From NCBI RefSeq assembly GCF_002025705.1, contig NZ_CP018846.1, positions 3,773,501 to 3,837,500 on the forward strand: DNA of 64,000 nt, given 5' to 3'. The translations under genes were made by a program, and so were the position numbers. The notes under the pieces were generated by a model. That model was not told the origin of the DNA, made no database searches, and saw only the letters and a list, made by a program, of their open reading frames with translations. This DNA is from Pseudomonas putida (lineage in GTDB: Bacteria > Pseudomonadota > Gammaproteobacteria > Pseudomonadales > Pseudomonadaceae). Below, piece after piece: positions 8,072-17,635 of this stretch (its first letter is position 1; each line of letters opens with the position of its first letter).

Positions 8072-9718
8072 TCAAGCGCTGGCAGGGGTGGCCTGTTGCG
8101 CGTGTTGTTTGGCGACTTCCTGATTGCGCAGGATGAAGCGTTGCAGCTTGCCGCTCGGGGTCTTTGGCAACTCGCTGACGAATTCGATTTCGCGGGGGTA
8201 GGCATGGGCGTAAAGGCGTTGGCGCACATGCTGACGCAGGGTTTCTTCCAGCTGAGCGTCGCCTTGATAGCCTTTGGCCAGCACGACGAACGCCTTGATC
8301 AGCTCGGTGCGCTCAGGGTCCGGTTTGCCGATCACCGCTGCCTCTATCACCGCCGGGTGCTCGATGAGCGCGCTTTCCACGTCGAACGGGCCGACCCGGT
8401 AACCTGAAGTAGTGATCACGTCGTCACTGCGACCGACGAAGCTGATGCTGCCGTCAGGGTTCAGCTCCACGGTGTCACCGCTGAGGTAGTACTTGCCGAC
8501 GAAGGCTTTGGTGGGCACGCCGTGATAACCGCCAAACCAGCACAAGGGCGATTGCTCACGGTCCACGGCCAGTATCCCTGGCTGGCCGGCCGGCAATTCG
8601 GCACCTTGCTCATCCAGCACGACGATGCGGTGGCCGGGGATGGCAAAACCGGCTGAGCCCAGGTGCACCGGATGTGCCAGGCCATGGTGGTTGCACAGCA
8701 CCATGCCCAGTTCGGTCTGACCGTAGTGATCGTGGATGGTCACACCCAGTTCGTCGGTGAACCAGCGAATCACCTCGGGGTTGAGCGGTTCGCCGGCGCT
8801 GCTGACCACCCGCAGGCGGCCTTTGATCGGCGAGGAAAACTCACTGCCTGCAGCGATCAGCAGCCGATAGGCCGTTGGTGAGCCGGCCAGGTTGCTGATG
8901 CCCAGTTTGTCGATGATGCGTGCGCAGCTCTCGACGCTGAACGGGCCATCGTAGAAAGTCGTGGCGTGGCCCAGTGACAAAGGGCCGGTGACTGCGTAAT
9001 AGAGGCCGTAGGCCCAGCCTGGGTCGGCCAGGTTCCAGAAGTTGTCCTGCGGCCGCAGGTCGATGGCATCGCGCATGTAGCCCTGGAACGCGACGATGGC
9101 ACGCAAGGGAACTTCGAGTGGCTTGGCCGGGCCTGTGGTGCCTGAGGTGAACATCAGCAGGAAAGGGTCGTCGCCCGTGCGCATGACGGGCTCACACTCG
9201 TCAGCTACACCTTCAAGGCAACCATGGAAATCCAGCTCGCCAGCACGTGCCTGCACGGTGATGACCGTCGGACAATCATGAACATCATCCAGCTTGGCGC
9301 GGTTGTGCCGGTCGGTGACGACGACGCACGCAGCCGATTGCTCCAGACGATGCTCGATGGCCTTGGGGCCGAACGCGGTGAACAGCGGCTGGTAGACCGC
9401 GCCCAGGCGCCAGGTGGCGAGAATCGTCACCAGCAACTCCGGGGTGCGCGGCATCAAGCCTGCAACGCGGTCGCCAGCGCCAACACCCTGGGCCCTGAGC
9501 ACGTTGGCAAAGCGCGCCGCCAAGGCCGCCAGCTCATCGAAGGTATACCGCTTACTGTCGCCATCGCGGCCTTCCCACAGCAGCGCCAGCTTGCCTCCAC
9601 CCACATGCCGGTCGCAGCATTCGACACAGGCATTGAGGGCCGTCAATTGGCCTTGCAGCGCTGCGCGGGCAGCCTGGGCATGGTCGAACGAACGGGCGGC
9701 ATCAGCGTAATCACGCAT
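8072..9718 (-). CDS. fadDx: Acyl-CoA synthetase (AMP-forming)
   Basis: 548-residue ANL-superfamily enzyme that activates a carboxylic acid with ATP to acyl-adenylate and then acyl-CoA. Motifs: [17 protein letters not shown] (ATP/P-loop, about residue 190), [41 protein letters not shown], and the C-terminal [14 protein letters not shown] containing the catalytic Lys. The set of motifs is complete. It is the first gene of the five-gene operon; GGAG lies upstream of the ATG. A perfect -35 hexamer TTGACA on the minus strand (9805-9810) overlaps the stop of the upstream giant gene, but no good -10 follows at 16-18 bases. The substrate is probably short or branched; the exact acid cannot be read from sequence. 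Confidence 0.92.
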   Translation of the reverse strand: MRDYADAARSFDHAQAARAALQGQLTALNACVECCDRHVGGGKLALLWEGRDGDSKRYTFDELAALAARFANVLRAQGVGAGDRVAGLMPRTPELLVTILATWRLGAVYQPLFTAFGPKAIEHRLEQSAACVVVTDRHNRAKLDDVHDCPTVITVQARAGELDFHGCLEGVADECEPVMRTGDDPFLLMFTSGTTGPAKPLEVPLRAIVAFQGYMRDAIDLRPQDNFWNLADPGWAYGLYYAVTGPLSLGHATTFYDGPFSVESCARIIDKLGISNLAGSPTAYRLLIAAGSEFSSPIKGRLRVVSSAGEPLNPEVIRWFTDELGVTIHDHYGQTELGMVLCNHHGLAHPVHLGSAGFAIPGHRIVVLDEQGAELPAGQPGILAVDREQSPLCWFGGYHGVPTKAFVGKYYLSGDTVELNPDGSISFVGRSDDVITTSGYRVGPFDVESALIEHPAVIEAAVIGKPDPERTELIKAFVVLAKGYQGDAQLEETLRQHVRQRLYAHAYPREIEFVSELPKTPSGKLQRFILRNQEVAKQHAQQATPASA

Positions 9719-9806
9719 CGTCAGACTCCTGGTTCTTATTGTTGGAGTGCACCATTGGTCTGACGATGTTGTCGCTACATGCTCTGCCTAGCAATGGCCA
9801 AAGCTG

Positions 9807-12800
9807 TCAATCTGGATGACCGGTTTGGTCGGCAGGTGGCAGTACTGGATCCGCGTCGGCCTCCAACATCGGGGTGGTCAAGAGGATGACCAACCGGTTC
9901 TTCATTTCCTCAAGTTCTTTCAACATCAAATCGGATTGGTCTTTATATTCCTGGCTGGTCATTTCAGACATCCGGTCATCTAGCGCTGCTTGTTTTTCAT
10001 GGGACTGCTCAAGAATGGTAGCGAACTCATCCGCGTGTTGCTTTTCCAGCCATTCCCTCCAGAACTTCTGCTGGCTCAAGAAGGCCGCCTTGGCTTCGAC
10101 GGTTTCCGCGTCCGCCACAAAGGATCGTGCGGCATCCAAAGCATTCTTTGTGATTTCACGTTTGACGAGGTTCTCATACAACATCGAGCTCGGCTGGCCT
10201 GGCAGCCTCATCTCGTCGGCCAACTGCAACCGGAAATAAAGACTGACCTCGACGGCATCAAGGTTTGGGTGGGCATTGATGAACGTGCCAATATACTCCT
10301 TCAGTCGATTCAACCGGAACAAGCCTTGGCCCAAGTCCAGCAATGCCTGTTGCTGTTTACCCTCTGCTGCAGCGCGCATTGTGTTGTTCGCCAATGCGAG
10401 AAGATAAAGCTCGCTGAAAAGATCGATGACGTCATCCCCACACGTAACCTCGGCCCCCGCGTAGTTACGAACATCATCGGCCAGCGTCTCGGAGGTGTCC
10501 ATAGCATCAAGCAGCGTCCACACTCGAGTAGTAAGCTCAGTCCGATGGACTTGATAATCGCTGCTGTCCTGCAGCCTCCTCAGAATTTCTTTTAATTCCT
10601 CATTGCTTTGCCCGTCGAACAATCGATCCCACCTCGCCCCACGCGCTTCGGCCTCCTCACCATTTACCCAGAGCGCCCTGGCAGCCAGCTCCGGCGGAGC
10701 AGGCTGTGGGGCGGGCCGATGGACAGGCGCAGGGCGCGCATACAGGCGGTCCAGTTCCGCTGCCTCAACTGCGCTCCGATCCAACAGAATCGAAGCACGA
10801 AATGTATACGGCATTTCCCGGATGGCCGCCGGAACATCGCGCAGGTAATTGGACCGCAGGTCGATCCGGTACAGTAGTCGACACTGTTCCAACCCTGCTG
10901 GCCATTCCAGCAGCCCGCACTGCCTCAGGCTCAGGCGCCTCAGCGATGAAGCCCAATTGGCCACACTCAGGCGGCGAATCGCCGGATTGAAACTGAGGTC
11001 CAGATCCTCCAGGCGGGTCAGTGGGCTGAGCGCTGCAACTGCACTCTCGCGGCTGCGGATGCGATTGTAAGAGAGCGCCAGCCTTTCAAGAAATCGTAGA
11101 TGCCGAATGCCGAGCGGTAGCGCCTCCAGGCGGTTACGCGACATGTTCAGACGGCGAAGGTGCCCGAAGCAACTGAAGAAGCTGTCGGGAATTGCCTGAA
11201 GGTCGGTATTGACCATCGTCAGGGAGGTGACGTGATGGAAGTCGATCGCAGCATCCAGTTCAGGTAGGCTGCTCACGCTATGGCTGCCAAGGTCCAGCAC
11301 AAAGCCGCGCACAGTATTCTCCTGGACATCGATCGGCAATTGCCTGCGCCAAGCTGCTTGCAACCTTTGCGCAAGCATGCGACGCGCTGCCCGTTCAGCT
11401 CGTGCCCCGTCAGCGATCCACGTGGCCAGCCGACTGTCGAGCAGATAGTAGTTCTGCTCTTCTTGAATCAGGGCTGCGTAAGGGTTGGCAGCGTCCAGAA
11501 TGCGATTCAAGTGCTCATCGATCTGCCTGGGTGTATCACCCCGATAGAGCCTGGACAACCGCCGCCGAACCCTCCACCCCGGGCCCCGCTCATTAGAAAC
11601 GCTGCCGCCCAGCGGATACCCTACACGGCCATCTTTCAATCGCTGCCCCGGATTGAACCAGCCCTGCTGCTCCTGCCAGCCCAATTGCCTCACCAGCTTC
11701 TGCCGGCCTGCGGGCAGCAAATTGACGACTTGCCGCCGCAGCTCGCCAGCCTGATCATGGCTGCCCAGGCTGAGGGCGGCTTTCTCTTCCGATGTCAGTA
11801 ACGTGACGATGGCCTGGAAGAAGTCATCAGGAACACTGCTCTGCTCAGGGCACTCCAGGCCGTTCGTGTCATACAGCACAAAGGCGCTCTCCTTGCGTGC
11901 CAGTATGACCCGACCTGCCTCCGGCTCTTGCGAGTTGAGCACTGCCAGCAGGCGCCCCTCCGCCGAGCCAAAGCGCAATTCCACGCGTTTGTTGAAAGAC
12001 CAATGGTCAAGCCGTGAAAGCAACCCGAGCGCCAACTCGCCGCTTTCATCGCTGTACGCGTTGCGCAGCATCACGCCTTGCACTGCATGATTAAGCCTGG
12101 CGAGCTGAAGCAGAGAACGCGCCTTGGTCGCAACTGGCAACGGCAGCCGTTCCAGCAACACGATCTCTTCACGCTGGTCGGCACTGACCTGACTGGCCAA
12201 GTCGCTGGCATAATCGTTCGGCAAGCCAGCAAAATCGCGTTTGAGCACCCGCACGACAGGGTCAGTACCTGACTCCACAGATGTCAGAAAATCGAACAGG
12301 TCATGGCGTAGTTCGCTCTGTTGCTCGAGGATAGCCGCAGAACGCTCGGCACTTTCCATCTCGGCCAAGCCGGGGCGTGTCTTGCACCACTCGAGCAGGG
12401 CCTGGTCATCAACCTCGGTCGCGCCGGCGGCCACAGTACTGAAGAAGCGCTCGATCCGTTCATCTGCCTCGAAACGGCGCAGTGTTTCGCGCACGTTGGC
12501 CGGCAAGGGGCGGTTATCCACCAGGGTGCCACGCAGTTCGTCCACATCGCTGCAGCTCGCCTGCAGTACCTGCTGGGCGCGCTGCTGATCAAGGGGTGGC
12601 TCTTGCGGCCAAAGACGGGCGAGCATCTGCTGTGCATCATTCCAGTCCATGGGCGAGTCGTCAGGCAGCAGCCACAGGCGCTCGGCGTTGCGCTGCAGCA
12701 CCGGCCCATAAGCCTGTGGCCGGTCCGGATGAACCAGCCGCCTGGCCCCATTTTCACTCGGTTGATGCACCTCGTAGTGGTGCTCGCCAGCCTTCAGCCA

Positions 12801-14306
12801 ACGGCGGTTACCACTGCTATACAGGCCATCCTCCCCGAGGGTTGCGTCATCCGGCAACCCGCTCTCGTAGAGACTCAGGTCGCCGTTCCACAGCCCTTGG
12901 GTGTCATCGTCCAACGCGACTGTTTCCAGGCCATCGGCGAGCACTTTATCGACAGCAAGACCTACAGCGGCACCAATACCCACCCCAACCGCCGTGGCTG
13001 CAGCGATTTGCGCCACGTTCAGTGCATGCTGCAACGCCTCGTGATCATGCCCCTTGGCCCAGTCTGCAACCCCTTCGAAGACTTGGGTGCAAACATCTTT
13101 CAGCAACGTCCCCAGCAGCACGACCCCTACCGCCGGGATGAAGAATGCGGCTAGCCCGGCCATCTCCCAGCCAAGCGACTTCCAGTCCTCCAGACGTTGG
13201 CGGCTGGCCTTGGCATCCGCATCTGTAGTAGGCACAAGCAGTACCTTGGCATCTGCGCGCACACGTTCGACCTGCGTATCCACCCATCTTGCAAAGACCG
13301 AACCGTGACCGGTATCGCCTTCGATCTCCAGATCGGGTAGCGCATCGCTCAAGCGCAACTGCAGCTGACGGAAAAACGCGTTGCGATCATCCAAAGCGAT
13401 CAACTGCAGCAATTCATGCAGGTAATGCTCCTGCATGAGGTCGGTTACCATTTCTTTTTGCAGGTCATGCGTTGAACTGTGCCAGCGCAATGGATTGCGA
13501 GCGTCGGCAGGCATGTAGGTAACCACACCGGCATTGTCACCATCGGCAGTTTGCAACTGGATGATCAGCGCCTCATGAACGCGTACGCCCAGTATGGACA
13601 TCAAACCAGGATACGCCGTGAGCCTGTGCTCGGTGCCCGTCGCGCTAGCGCCTTCGACGTAGTATTCCAGTGCGGCTTTCACGTCGCTGTCGATCTTGCG
13701 CTTCAGAAACGCAACGTGCACGGCTAGCTTGAACCCCGCAAGTTTGTCCGTGCTCAGCAGTGCCTTGTTCTGGGTGAAATGTCGCTCAAGCAACGTCTGG
13801 TACTGTTTTCCGGCATCCAGTTCGCGGCACGCTTCGATCAATTGCGCGGTGTGGCCAATGACCTCTTCATCATCTCGCTGGATAACCAGACCGCTGCCGC
13901 TCAGCGGTGTGACGCCTGCGGCAAAGTTCTGCATCAGGCGCGGCAGCGCAGGCTGCACTTCCCAAGATTCCTGAATATGGGGAGTGGATTGCCCTACCTC
14001 CTCGCGGATCTTTCTTCGCCATTGCAGCGTGGTCAGTGTCTGCCCGCTGGGCAGCATGCTTGCCAGAGCTTCGGAGTACATGCTCTCGGCGAATACCTTT
14101 AGGGGCGCTACTGCCTTGGTCGCGTCAGCCACGGCCACCTGGCTGGCTCTATGGTTGGCGATCAATACCCGCAACTTGTAAATGTTCGCTGCAGAAGCAC
14201 CTTTGATCCATTGAGGGAGCGACTGGGTGAAAGCGTCAGCGGCTTTTTTCATCTCGCCGGCAGTGATACTGCCGCGAATACTGGGTGTAGCTGGAAATTG
14301 TCGCAT
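9807..14306 (-). CDS. Giant toxin-like LRR protein with NEL-type E3 ubiquitin ligase domain (NEL1)
   Basis: 1499 residues. From the N-terminus: a large domain of the kind annotated in Pseudomonas as DUF6543/dermonecrotic-toxin-like; two hydrophobic segments at about 381-406 (AGLAAFFIPAVGVVLLG) and 431-453 (AAATAVGVGIGAAVGL); a long middle part; leucine-rich repeats at about 1012-1162 (e.g. LRRLNMSRNRLEALPLGI); and a C-terminal NEL domain from about 1200. NEL ligases (SspH, SlrP, IpaH) use a Cys-x-Asp catalytic motif; here VTCGDDVID puts Cys at 1289 and Asp at 1291. It could ubiquitinate host proteins. No signal peptide is seen. ATG 14304-14306 is preceded by AGAGGG at 6 bases; the extension to 14348 lacks such a site. 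Base composition falls near the 3' end. A paralogue lies at 18578-23035. Delivery route unknown. Confidence 0.85.
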   Translation of the reverse strand: MRQFPATPSIRGSITAGEMKKAADAFTQSLPQWIKGASAANIYKLRVLIANHRASQVAVADATKAVAPLKVFAESMYSEALASMLPSGQTLTTLQWRRKIREEVGQSTPHIQESWEVQPALPRLMQNFAAGVTPLSGSGLVIQRDDEEVIGHTAQLIEACRELDAGKQYQTLLERHFTQNKALLSTDKLAGFKLAVHVAFLKRKIDSDVKAALEYYVEGASATGTEHRLTAYPGLMSILGVRVHEALIIQLQTADGDNAGVVTYMPADARNPLRWHSSTHDLQKEMVTDLMQEHYLHELLQLIALDDRNAFFRQLQLRLSDALPDLEIEGDTGHGSVFARWVDTQVERVRADAKVLLVPTTDADAKASRQRLEDWKSLGWEMAGLAAFFIPAVGVVLLGTLLKDVCTQVFEGVADWAKGHDHEALQHALNVAQIAAATAVGVGIGAAVGLAVDKVLADGLETVALDDDTQGLWNGDLSLYESGLPDDATLGEDGLYSSGNRRWLKAGEHHYEVHQPSENGARRLVHPDRPQAYGPVLQRNAERLWLLPDDSPMDWNDAQQMLARLWPQEPPLDQQRAQQVLQASCSDVDELRGTLVDNRPLPANVRETLRRFEADERIERFFSTVAAGATEVDDQALLEWCKTRPGLAEMESAERSAAILEQQSELRHDLFDFLTSVESGTDPVVRVLKRDFAGLPNDYASDLASQVSADQREEIVLLERLPLPVATKARSLLQLARLNHAVQGVMLRNAYSDESGELALGLLSRLDHWSFNKRVELRFGSAEGRLLAVLNSQEPEAGRVILARKESAFVLYDTNGLECPEQSSVPDDFFQAIVTLLTSEEKAALSLGSHDQAGELRRQVVNLLPAGRQKLVRQLGWQEQQGWFNPGQRLKDGRVGYPLGGSVSNERGPGWRVRRRLSRLYRGDTPRQIDEHLNRILDAANPYAALIQEEQNYYLLDSRLATWIADGARAERAARRMLAQRLQAAWRRQLPIDVQENTVRGFVLDLGSHSVSSLPELDAAIDFHHVTSLTMVNTDLQAIPDSFFSCFGHLRRLNMSRNRLEALPLGIRHLRFLERLALSYNRIRSRESAVAALSPLTRLEDLDLSFNPAIRRLSVANWASSLRRLSLRQCGLLEWPAGLEQCRLLYRIDLRSNYLRDVPAAIREMPYTFRASILLDRSAVEAAELDRLYARPAPVHRPAPQPAPPELAARALWVNGEEAEARGARWDRLFDGQSNEELKEILRRLQDSSDYQVHRTELTTRVWTLLDAMDTSETLADDVRNYAGAEVTCGDDVIDLFSELYLLALANNTMRAAAEGKQQQALLDLGQGLFRLNRLKEYIGTFINAHPNLDAVEVSLYFRLQLADEMRLPGQPSSMLYENLVKREITKNALDAARSFVADAETVEAKAAFLSQQKFWREWLEKQHADEFATILEQSHEKQAALDDRMSEMTSQEYKDQSDLMLKELEEMKNRLVILLTTPMLEADADPVLPPADQTGHPD

Positions 14307-14312
14307 GAGGAA

Positions 14313-14331
14313 CCCTCTGTTCTTGAGAGGG
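14313..14331 (-). promoter_or_regulatory. Hairpin that sequesters the NEL1 ribosome-binding site
   Basis: On the minus strand CCCTCT, a 7-base loop and AGAGGG form a perfect 6-bp stem. AGAGGG is also the best Shine-Dalgarno for the ATG at 14304-14306, 6 bases further on. The fold would hide the site; control by temperature, protein or RNA is possible but not shown. Confidence 0.45.
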
Positions 14332-14409
14332 CACAATCTTTCACCCATACCGTGGAAGGTTCAGAGGGAAGCGAAACAGTAGCCACAGCAAATCCGGGAG
14401 CGGCGCCCC

Positions 14410-15432
14410 TCAGCAGTGGGGACCGCGTGCCTGGACCAGCGCTCGGTAATGGCCTGGATTGCAGCCGAACCACTTGCGAAATGCCTTGTAAAACGAACTG
14501 CTGTCGGCAAACCCCAGGCGTTCGGCGATGTCCGCCATGGAGGGGTCAAGATCGCTGAGCCAGGTGATCGCCAATTCGCGTCGCACGCTGTCCTTCAGCC
14601 CCTGGTAGGTCTGCCCTTCCTCGGCCAAACGCCGGCGCAAGGTGGAAGGCGACAGACACAGTTGCCGGGCCAGCGCGTCGGCATCGGGCCACTGATTCGG
14701 GTGCCGATGCAGCAGGTCGTTGCGCACGCGCCGCCCCAGGCTGGCAGGGTCGCGATACTTGACCAGGATGTTTCCAGGCGCTTCGGCCAGAAAGCGCTGC
14801 AACTCTTGCGGCGTCCGTTTAAGTGGCAGGTCAAGGCTGTCGGCGGCAATGATCATGCGCGTGCGCTGCCTGTCGAATTGCAGGCTTTCCGAGAACATGA
14901 CCCGGTAATCATCGCAGAAAGAGGGCTCGGAGCAACGCAGGTCGATGGCCAGGATCGGGATGCGGCGCCCCGCCAGCCAGCAGGCGACACCATGCACGAT
15001 CATCCAGAAGGTGAAGTAAGTAAACGCCCGGCGCGGCTGATCGCAGGGTTCGTTGATGACGATTTCGGCCAGGCTCTGCTGGCGCACCAGGCTGGGCTGC
15101 AGGTCTTCGAGCATCAGCGAAAGGAAGCCGAGCGCAACCTCCAGGCCCTCGCCCAGGGTAGGCTGGGCCATGGCCGCACGGCTCAGGAATGCCAGGCTGC
15201 CCACTGGCAGGCCACGCCGGTCCATGGCAAAGAATTCATCGTTGCAACGCCGTGCCAGCAGCCGCCACAACCGCGCATAGGCCTCGGCAGGCACCCGCGC
15301 CTGCGGCAGTTCAAGCTGCGCAGGGTCGATACCGGCACGCATCAGCACGCCGAGATCGGCTTGCCCATTGGGGCAAGTCTGCAACAGCGCTTCACGCACC
15401 AGTTGCATGGAGATGGTGTCTTTTTCGCTCAT
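14410..15432 (-). CDS. AraC-family transcriptional regulator
   Basis: 340-residue regulator of the OruR/ArgR-like AraC type: an N-terminal sensor domain of about 200 residues (arabinose-binding-like, PF12625 class) and a C-terminal double helix-turn-helix, with LARQLCLSPSTLRRRLAEEG and the typical IAERLGFADSSSFYKAFRKWFGCNPGHYR. The ATG at 15430-15432 gives MSEKDTISMQ; an in-frame ATG at 15460-15462 is possible and ribosome sites do not settle it. The gene ends about 100 bases before the NEL1 start on the same strand, so it may control or be cotranscribed with NEL1; it is not the obvious regulator of the phosphonate genes, which have their own LysR gene. Confidence 0.88.
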   Translation of the reverse strand: MSEKDTISMQLVREALLQTCPNGQADLGVLMRAGIDPAQLELPQARVPAEAYARLWRLLARRCNDEFFAMDRRGLPVGSLAFLSRAAMAQPTLGEGLEVALGFLSLMLEDLQPSLVRQQSLAEIVINEPCDQPRRAFTYFTFWMIVHGVACWLAGRRIPILAIDLRCSEPSFCDDYRVMFSESLQFDRQRTRMIIAADSLDLPLKRTPQELQRFLAEAPGNILVKYRDPASLGRRVRNDLLHRHPNQWPDADALARQLCLSPSTLRRRLAEEGQTYQGLKDSVRRELAITWLSDLDPSMADIAERLGFADSSSFYKAFRKWFGCNPGHYRALVQARGPHC

Positions 15433-15496
15433 CGGCCATCCAGGCTGCTCTGTGCCGGCCATGTTAGGCCTGGCAAGGGAAAATGTCAGCGCTGTA

Positions 15497-16360
15497 TCAC
15501 TGGCTCTGCGCCAACCCCATGAAGGCCTGGATCAACCGCAGTTCACGCCGCCGGTCCAGGCAGCCGATCATGTGCTGGTTGACCAGCCCCTTGCCCGCCA
15601 GCGGCCTTGCCACCACACGCGGGTCGTTGGCCACTTCGGTCGACGAAACCACCCCCACCCCCAGTTCCGAGGCCACCGCCTCGGTCACGGCTTCCCGGCT
15701 GTCGAGCTCGAGCAGCACACGTGGCTGCACGCCCGCCGCGGCGCAGGCTTTGTCGAACGTACGGCGGGTCGTCGAACTGGGCTCGCGCAAGACCATGATC
15801 TGCTGGTGCAGTTGCGCCAACGGCAAGTCACCTTCGCCGCTCGCCCAGGCATGGCCGGCCGGTAGCAGCGCACACAACTGCGACTCGCACAGGGCCTGCA
15901 GATACAGGCCCTTGCGCGGCTCGATCTCGGTCAGCACGGCGACATCGGCGTGCTCCGACAGCAGCGCCGCCAGTGTTTCCTGGGCATTACCCAGGCGCAG
16001 ATTGACGGTGATGCCCGGATAGCGCTCGCGTAACTGGGCGAGCATCGGCATGACCCGGTGTGGCCCGTCCGCAGCCACTTCCAGCCGACCGGTAAGCAAC
16101 TGCCGGTTGGCCTCGAGCATCGCCTGGGCCTCTTCCGCCAGGCCGAACATCGCGCGAGTGATGGCCGCCAGTCGGGTGCCCTCCTCGGTCAGTTCGACGC
16201 GCCGGGCAGTACGGCGCAACAGGGTGATCTGGTAGTGCTCCTCCAACGCCTTGACATGCCCGGTAACCGCCGGCTGGCTGATGAACAGGCGTGCCGCGGC
16301 ACGGGTGAAGCTGCCCTCCCGGGCGACGGCATCGAAGGCACGCAGCTGAAACAGGTTCAT
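15497..16360 (-). CDS. phnR: LysR-family regulator of 2-aminoethylphosphonate catabolism
   Basis: 287-residue LysR-type regulator with the N-terminal winged helix-turn-helix (LRAFDAVAREGSFTRAAARL, FISQPAVTGHVKALEE) and the substrate-binding domain from about residue 90. It is divergent from phnW across a 134-base spacer that contains a T-N11-A type site, the standard arrangement for LysR regulators and their targets. Family knowledge suggests it responds to 2-aminoethylphosphonate or a product and activates phnWX. The ATG at 16358-16360 starts the helix-turn-helix domain without extra residues. The symbol is by context and should be treated as provisional. Confidence 0.85.
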   Translation of the reverse strand: MNLFQLRAFDAVAREGSFTRAAARLFISQPAVTGHVKALEEHYQITLLRRTARRVELTEEGTRLAAITRAMFGLAEEAQAMLEANRQLLTGRLEVAADGPHRVMPMLAQLRERYPGITVNLRLGNAQETLAALLSEHADVAVLTEIEPRKGLYLQALCESQLCALLPAGHAWASGEGDLPLAQLHQQIMVLREPSSTTRRTFDKACAAAGVQPRVLLELDSREAVTEAVASELGVGVVSSTEVANDPRVVARPLAGKGLVNQHMIGCLDRRRELRLIQAFMGLAQSQ

Positions 16361-16375
16361 ATTTATCGGCCTGAC

Positions 16376-16390
16376 TTATAGCTCGGATAA
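16376..16390. promoter_or_regulatory. Candidate LysR-type binding site between phnR and phnW
   Basis: TTATAGCTCGGATAA has TTAT/ATAA arms 7 bases apart and fits the T-N11-A rule. It lies 15 bases from the regulator start and about 105 bases from the phnW start. A second TTATC at 16363-16367 could form an additional half-site. Confidence 0.4.
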
Positions 16391-16494
16391 CAACAAACAA
16401 TTTGATTGATAGGCAGGCGAATTGCAACCTAGGCCCCGTAGTTTCAGCGCCAGATTTTCCGGCTGACCACCCGCCGCTTGTGAGGAACCACGGA

Positions 16495-17601
16495 ATGAGC
16501 AACGCCCCGATCCTGCTGACCCCCGGCCCCCTGACCACCTCCGCCCGCACCCGCCAAGCCATGCTGGTGGACTGGGGCTCCTGGGACCGCGACTTCAATC
16601 AACTCACCGCCAGTGTCTGCGAACAGCTGCTGGCAATCATCGACGGCAGCGCCAGCCACCACTGCGTCCCCCTGCAGGGCAGCGGCACCTTCGCCGTGGA
16701 AGCCGCCATCGGCACCCTGGTACCGCGCGATGGCAAGGTGCTGGTGCTGATCAACGGTGCCTATGGCCAACGCCTGGCGAAGATCTGCAAGGTACTGGGG
16801 CGCACCTACAGCACCTTCGAGACCGCCGAGGACCAGCCGACCACCGCCACCGACGTTGACCGCCTGCTGGCCGCCGACCCTGCGGTGACCCACGTGGCGC
16901 TGATCCACTGCGAAACCAGCACCGGCATCCTCAACCCGTTGCCAGAGATTGCCCAGGTGATCAAGCGCCACGGCAAACGCCTGATCATCGATGCCATGAG
17001 TTCGTTCGGCGCGCTGCCGATCGATGCCCGCGAGATCCCCTTCGAAGCGCTGATCGCCGCCTCCGGCAAATGCCTGGAAGGTGTACCCGGCATGGGCTTC
17101 GTCTTCGCTGAAAAAGCCGCCCTGGCCGCTGCCGAAGGCAACGCCCACTCGCTGGCCATGGACCTGCACGACCAGTACACCTACATGGCCAAGACCGGCC
17201 AGTGGCGCTTCACCCCGCCGACCCATGTGGTCGCCGCCCTGCATGAGGCGCTGCAGCAATACAACGAGGAAGGTGGCCTGCCTGCCCGTCACCAGCGCTA
17301 CGCCAGCAACTGCAAGACCTTGCTCGACGGCATGGCCGCCATCGGCCTGCGCAGCTTCCTGCCAGCGGATATCCAGGCGCCGATCATCGTCACCTTCCAT
17401 GCGCCGAACGACGCCCGCTACCAGTTCAAGGACTTCTACGAGCGGGTAAAGGCCAAGGGCTTCATTCTCTATCCGGGCAAGCTGACCCAGGTCGAAACCT
17501 TCCGCGTCGGCTGCATCGGCGTGGTCGGCCCGGACGGCATGCAGGCCGCCGTGAATGCCGTGGCCGAGGTGCTGCGGGAAATGGAAGTGCTGGACATCTG
17601 A
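16495..17601 (+). CDS. phnW: 2-Aminoethylphosphonate--pyruvate transaminase
   Basis: 368-residue PLP-dependent class V aminotransferase, normal length for PhnW. It transfers the amino group of 2-aminoethylphosphonate (ciliatine) to pyruvate, giving phosphonoacetaldehyde and alanine. Motifs include [18 protein letters not shown] at the N-terminus, [25 protein letters not shown] and [14 protein letters not shown], with the PLP lysine expected in ASGKCLEG. The start at 16495 is supported by GAGGA about 9 bases upstream and the family N-terminus; the frame extends to 16402 into the regulatory region. It is followed by phnX after 34 bases, giving the two-step phosphonatase pathway. No phosphonate transporter is present in the window. 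Confidence 0.95.
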   Translation: MSNAPILLTPGPLTTSARTRQAMLVDWGSWDRDFNQLTASVCEQLLAIIDGSASHHCVPLQGSGTFAVEAAIGTLVPRDGKVLVLINGAYGQRLAKICKVLGRTYSTFETAEDQPTTATDVDRLLAADPAVTHVALIHCETSTGILNPLPEIAQVIKRHGKRLIIDAMSSFGALPIDAREIPFEALIAASGKCLEGVPGMGFVFAEKAALAAAEGNAHSLAMDLHDQYTYMAKTGQWRFTPPTHVVAALHEALQQYNEEGGLPARHQRYASNCKTLLDGMAAIGLRSFLPADIQAPIIVTFHAPNDARYQFKDFYERVKAKGFILYPGKLTQVETFRVGCIGVVGPDGMQAAVNAVAEVLREMEVLDI

Positions 17602-17635
17602 CCCTTTGCCCAACCGAACTCAGGAATTAGCGCAC

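Noticed and set aside
14307..14348. 14-codon extension of NEL1
   Set aside because: AGAGGG lies inside the extension and positions the ribosome for the ATG at 14304-14306.
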